Below, piece by piece: positions 43,511 to 43,633 of a stretch of DNA of 43,633 bases (positions within the stretch are counted from its first letter, which is position 1; each line of letters opens with the position of its first letter). A model generated the notes under the pieces. The model was not told the origin of the DNA. It did not search any database and saw only the letters and a program-made list of their open reading frames with translations. A program made the translations under genes and the position numbers. This DNA is from Caballeronia sp. GTDB taxonomy: Bacteria > Pseudomonadota > Gammaproteobacteria > Burkholderiales > Burkholderiaceae. Location of the stretch: the NCBI RefSeq assembly GCF_028292365.1, contig NZ_JAQGMM010000537.1, positions 1-43,633 on the forward strand, in the 5' to 3' direction.

Positions 43511-43633
43511 CTAACCGAAAACCCGAGTCCATGCCGCCCGAAGGCGACGCGCGCGGTTTTCGAAGAGATATGAGGCAACCAGCGTCAAGAGACCTGAAAT
43601 AGCACCCGTCACGATGTGCTCGACATAAGGGAT
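43511..43633 (-). CDS. C-terminal part of a small membrane protein (5' end outside window)
   Basis: The minus-strand frame is open from the right edge to a TAG at 43511, giving 40 residues. They hold one hydrophobic segment (VTGAISGLLTLVASYLF) followed by a basic tail (NRARRLRAAWTRVFG), the positive-inside end of a TM helix. The start lies beyond the edge, perhaps only a few residues away. No family is recognised. Confidence 0.5.
   Translation of the reverse strand: MPYVEHIVTGAISGLLTLVASYLFENRARRLRAAWTRVFG

Overview
The window is a high-GC stretch that reads as a beta-proteobacterial chromosome or large replicon of the Burkholderiaceae (Paraburkholderia/Caballeronia/Burkholderia type). The grounds are family resemblance: the small hypothetical proteins, an ISNCY-type transposase, the exported phosphoesterase with a di-heme peroxidase, and a dhaKL/ABC polyol-type operon. 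The genus is an inference, because no rRNA, tRNA or marker gene is present.

Layout. 1-1203 (minus, runs off the left edge): a cyclic-nucleotide-binding protein with a C-terminal part resembling FliG. 1994-2890: a prolyl-4-hydroxylase-like 2OG-Fe(II) oxygenase. 2930-7643 (minus): three exported lipoproteins, namely a phosphoesterase, a di-heme MauG/CCP-like cytochrome and a small lipoprotein. They diverge from an orphan OmpR-type response regulator (8015-8713). 8700-28372 is a patchwork of accessory DNA: an hpnJ scrap, a ccdAB toxin-antitoxin pair, an ISNCY element flanked by 91-bp direct repeats, a DUF4239 membrane protein, a solitary TAXI binding protein, a BON protein, several small hypothetical genes (two frameshifted), a hup gene and a GAF-histidine kinase gene both cut by one IS6 element, and an envelope/stress set (CsbD-like, holin-like, YqjK-like, YihY). 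It continues with a dead IS6 transposase, an adenosine-specific kinase with an Ap4A-phosphorylase-like enzyme, an FmdB zinc ribbon and trehalose-6-phosphate synthase, then a shredded junction (dehydrogenase tail, integrase scrap, internally deleted ISKra4 element).

28405-36796 (minus) is a clean nine-gene operon: LacI-type regulator, periplasmic binding protein, two permeases, a small membrane protein, two ABC ATPases, DhaL and DhaK. The genes overlap by a few bases or lie close together, so imported substrate and its phosphorylation are probably coupled. The likely substrate is dihydroxyacetone or a related small ketose/polyol.

37306-43128 holds the most interesting pair. A SAM-cyclase-AAA-TPR protein with class IIIb adenylate cyclase residues (the layout of bicarbonate-activated soluble adenylate cyclase) is divergent from a SulP transporter carrying STAS and cyclic-nucleotide-binding domains. 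The cyclase could make the ligand that gates its neighbour, and the transporter could move an anion (bicarbonate or sulfate) that the cyclase senses. This is inference from architecture and adjacency. The right edge cuts a small membrane protein on the minus strand.

No CRISPR array, tRNA or rRNA was seen.
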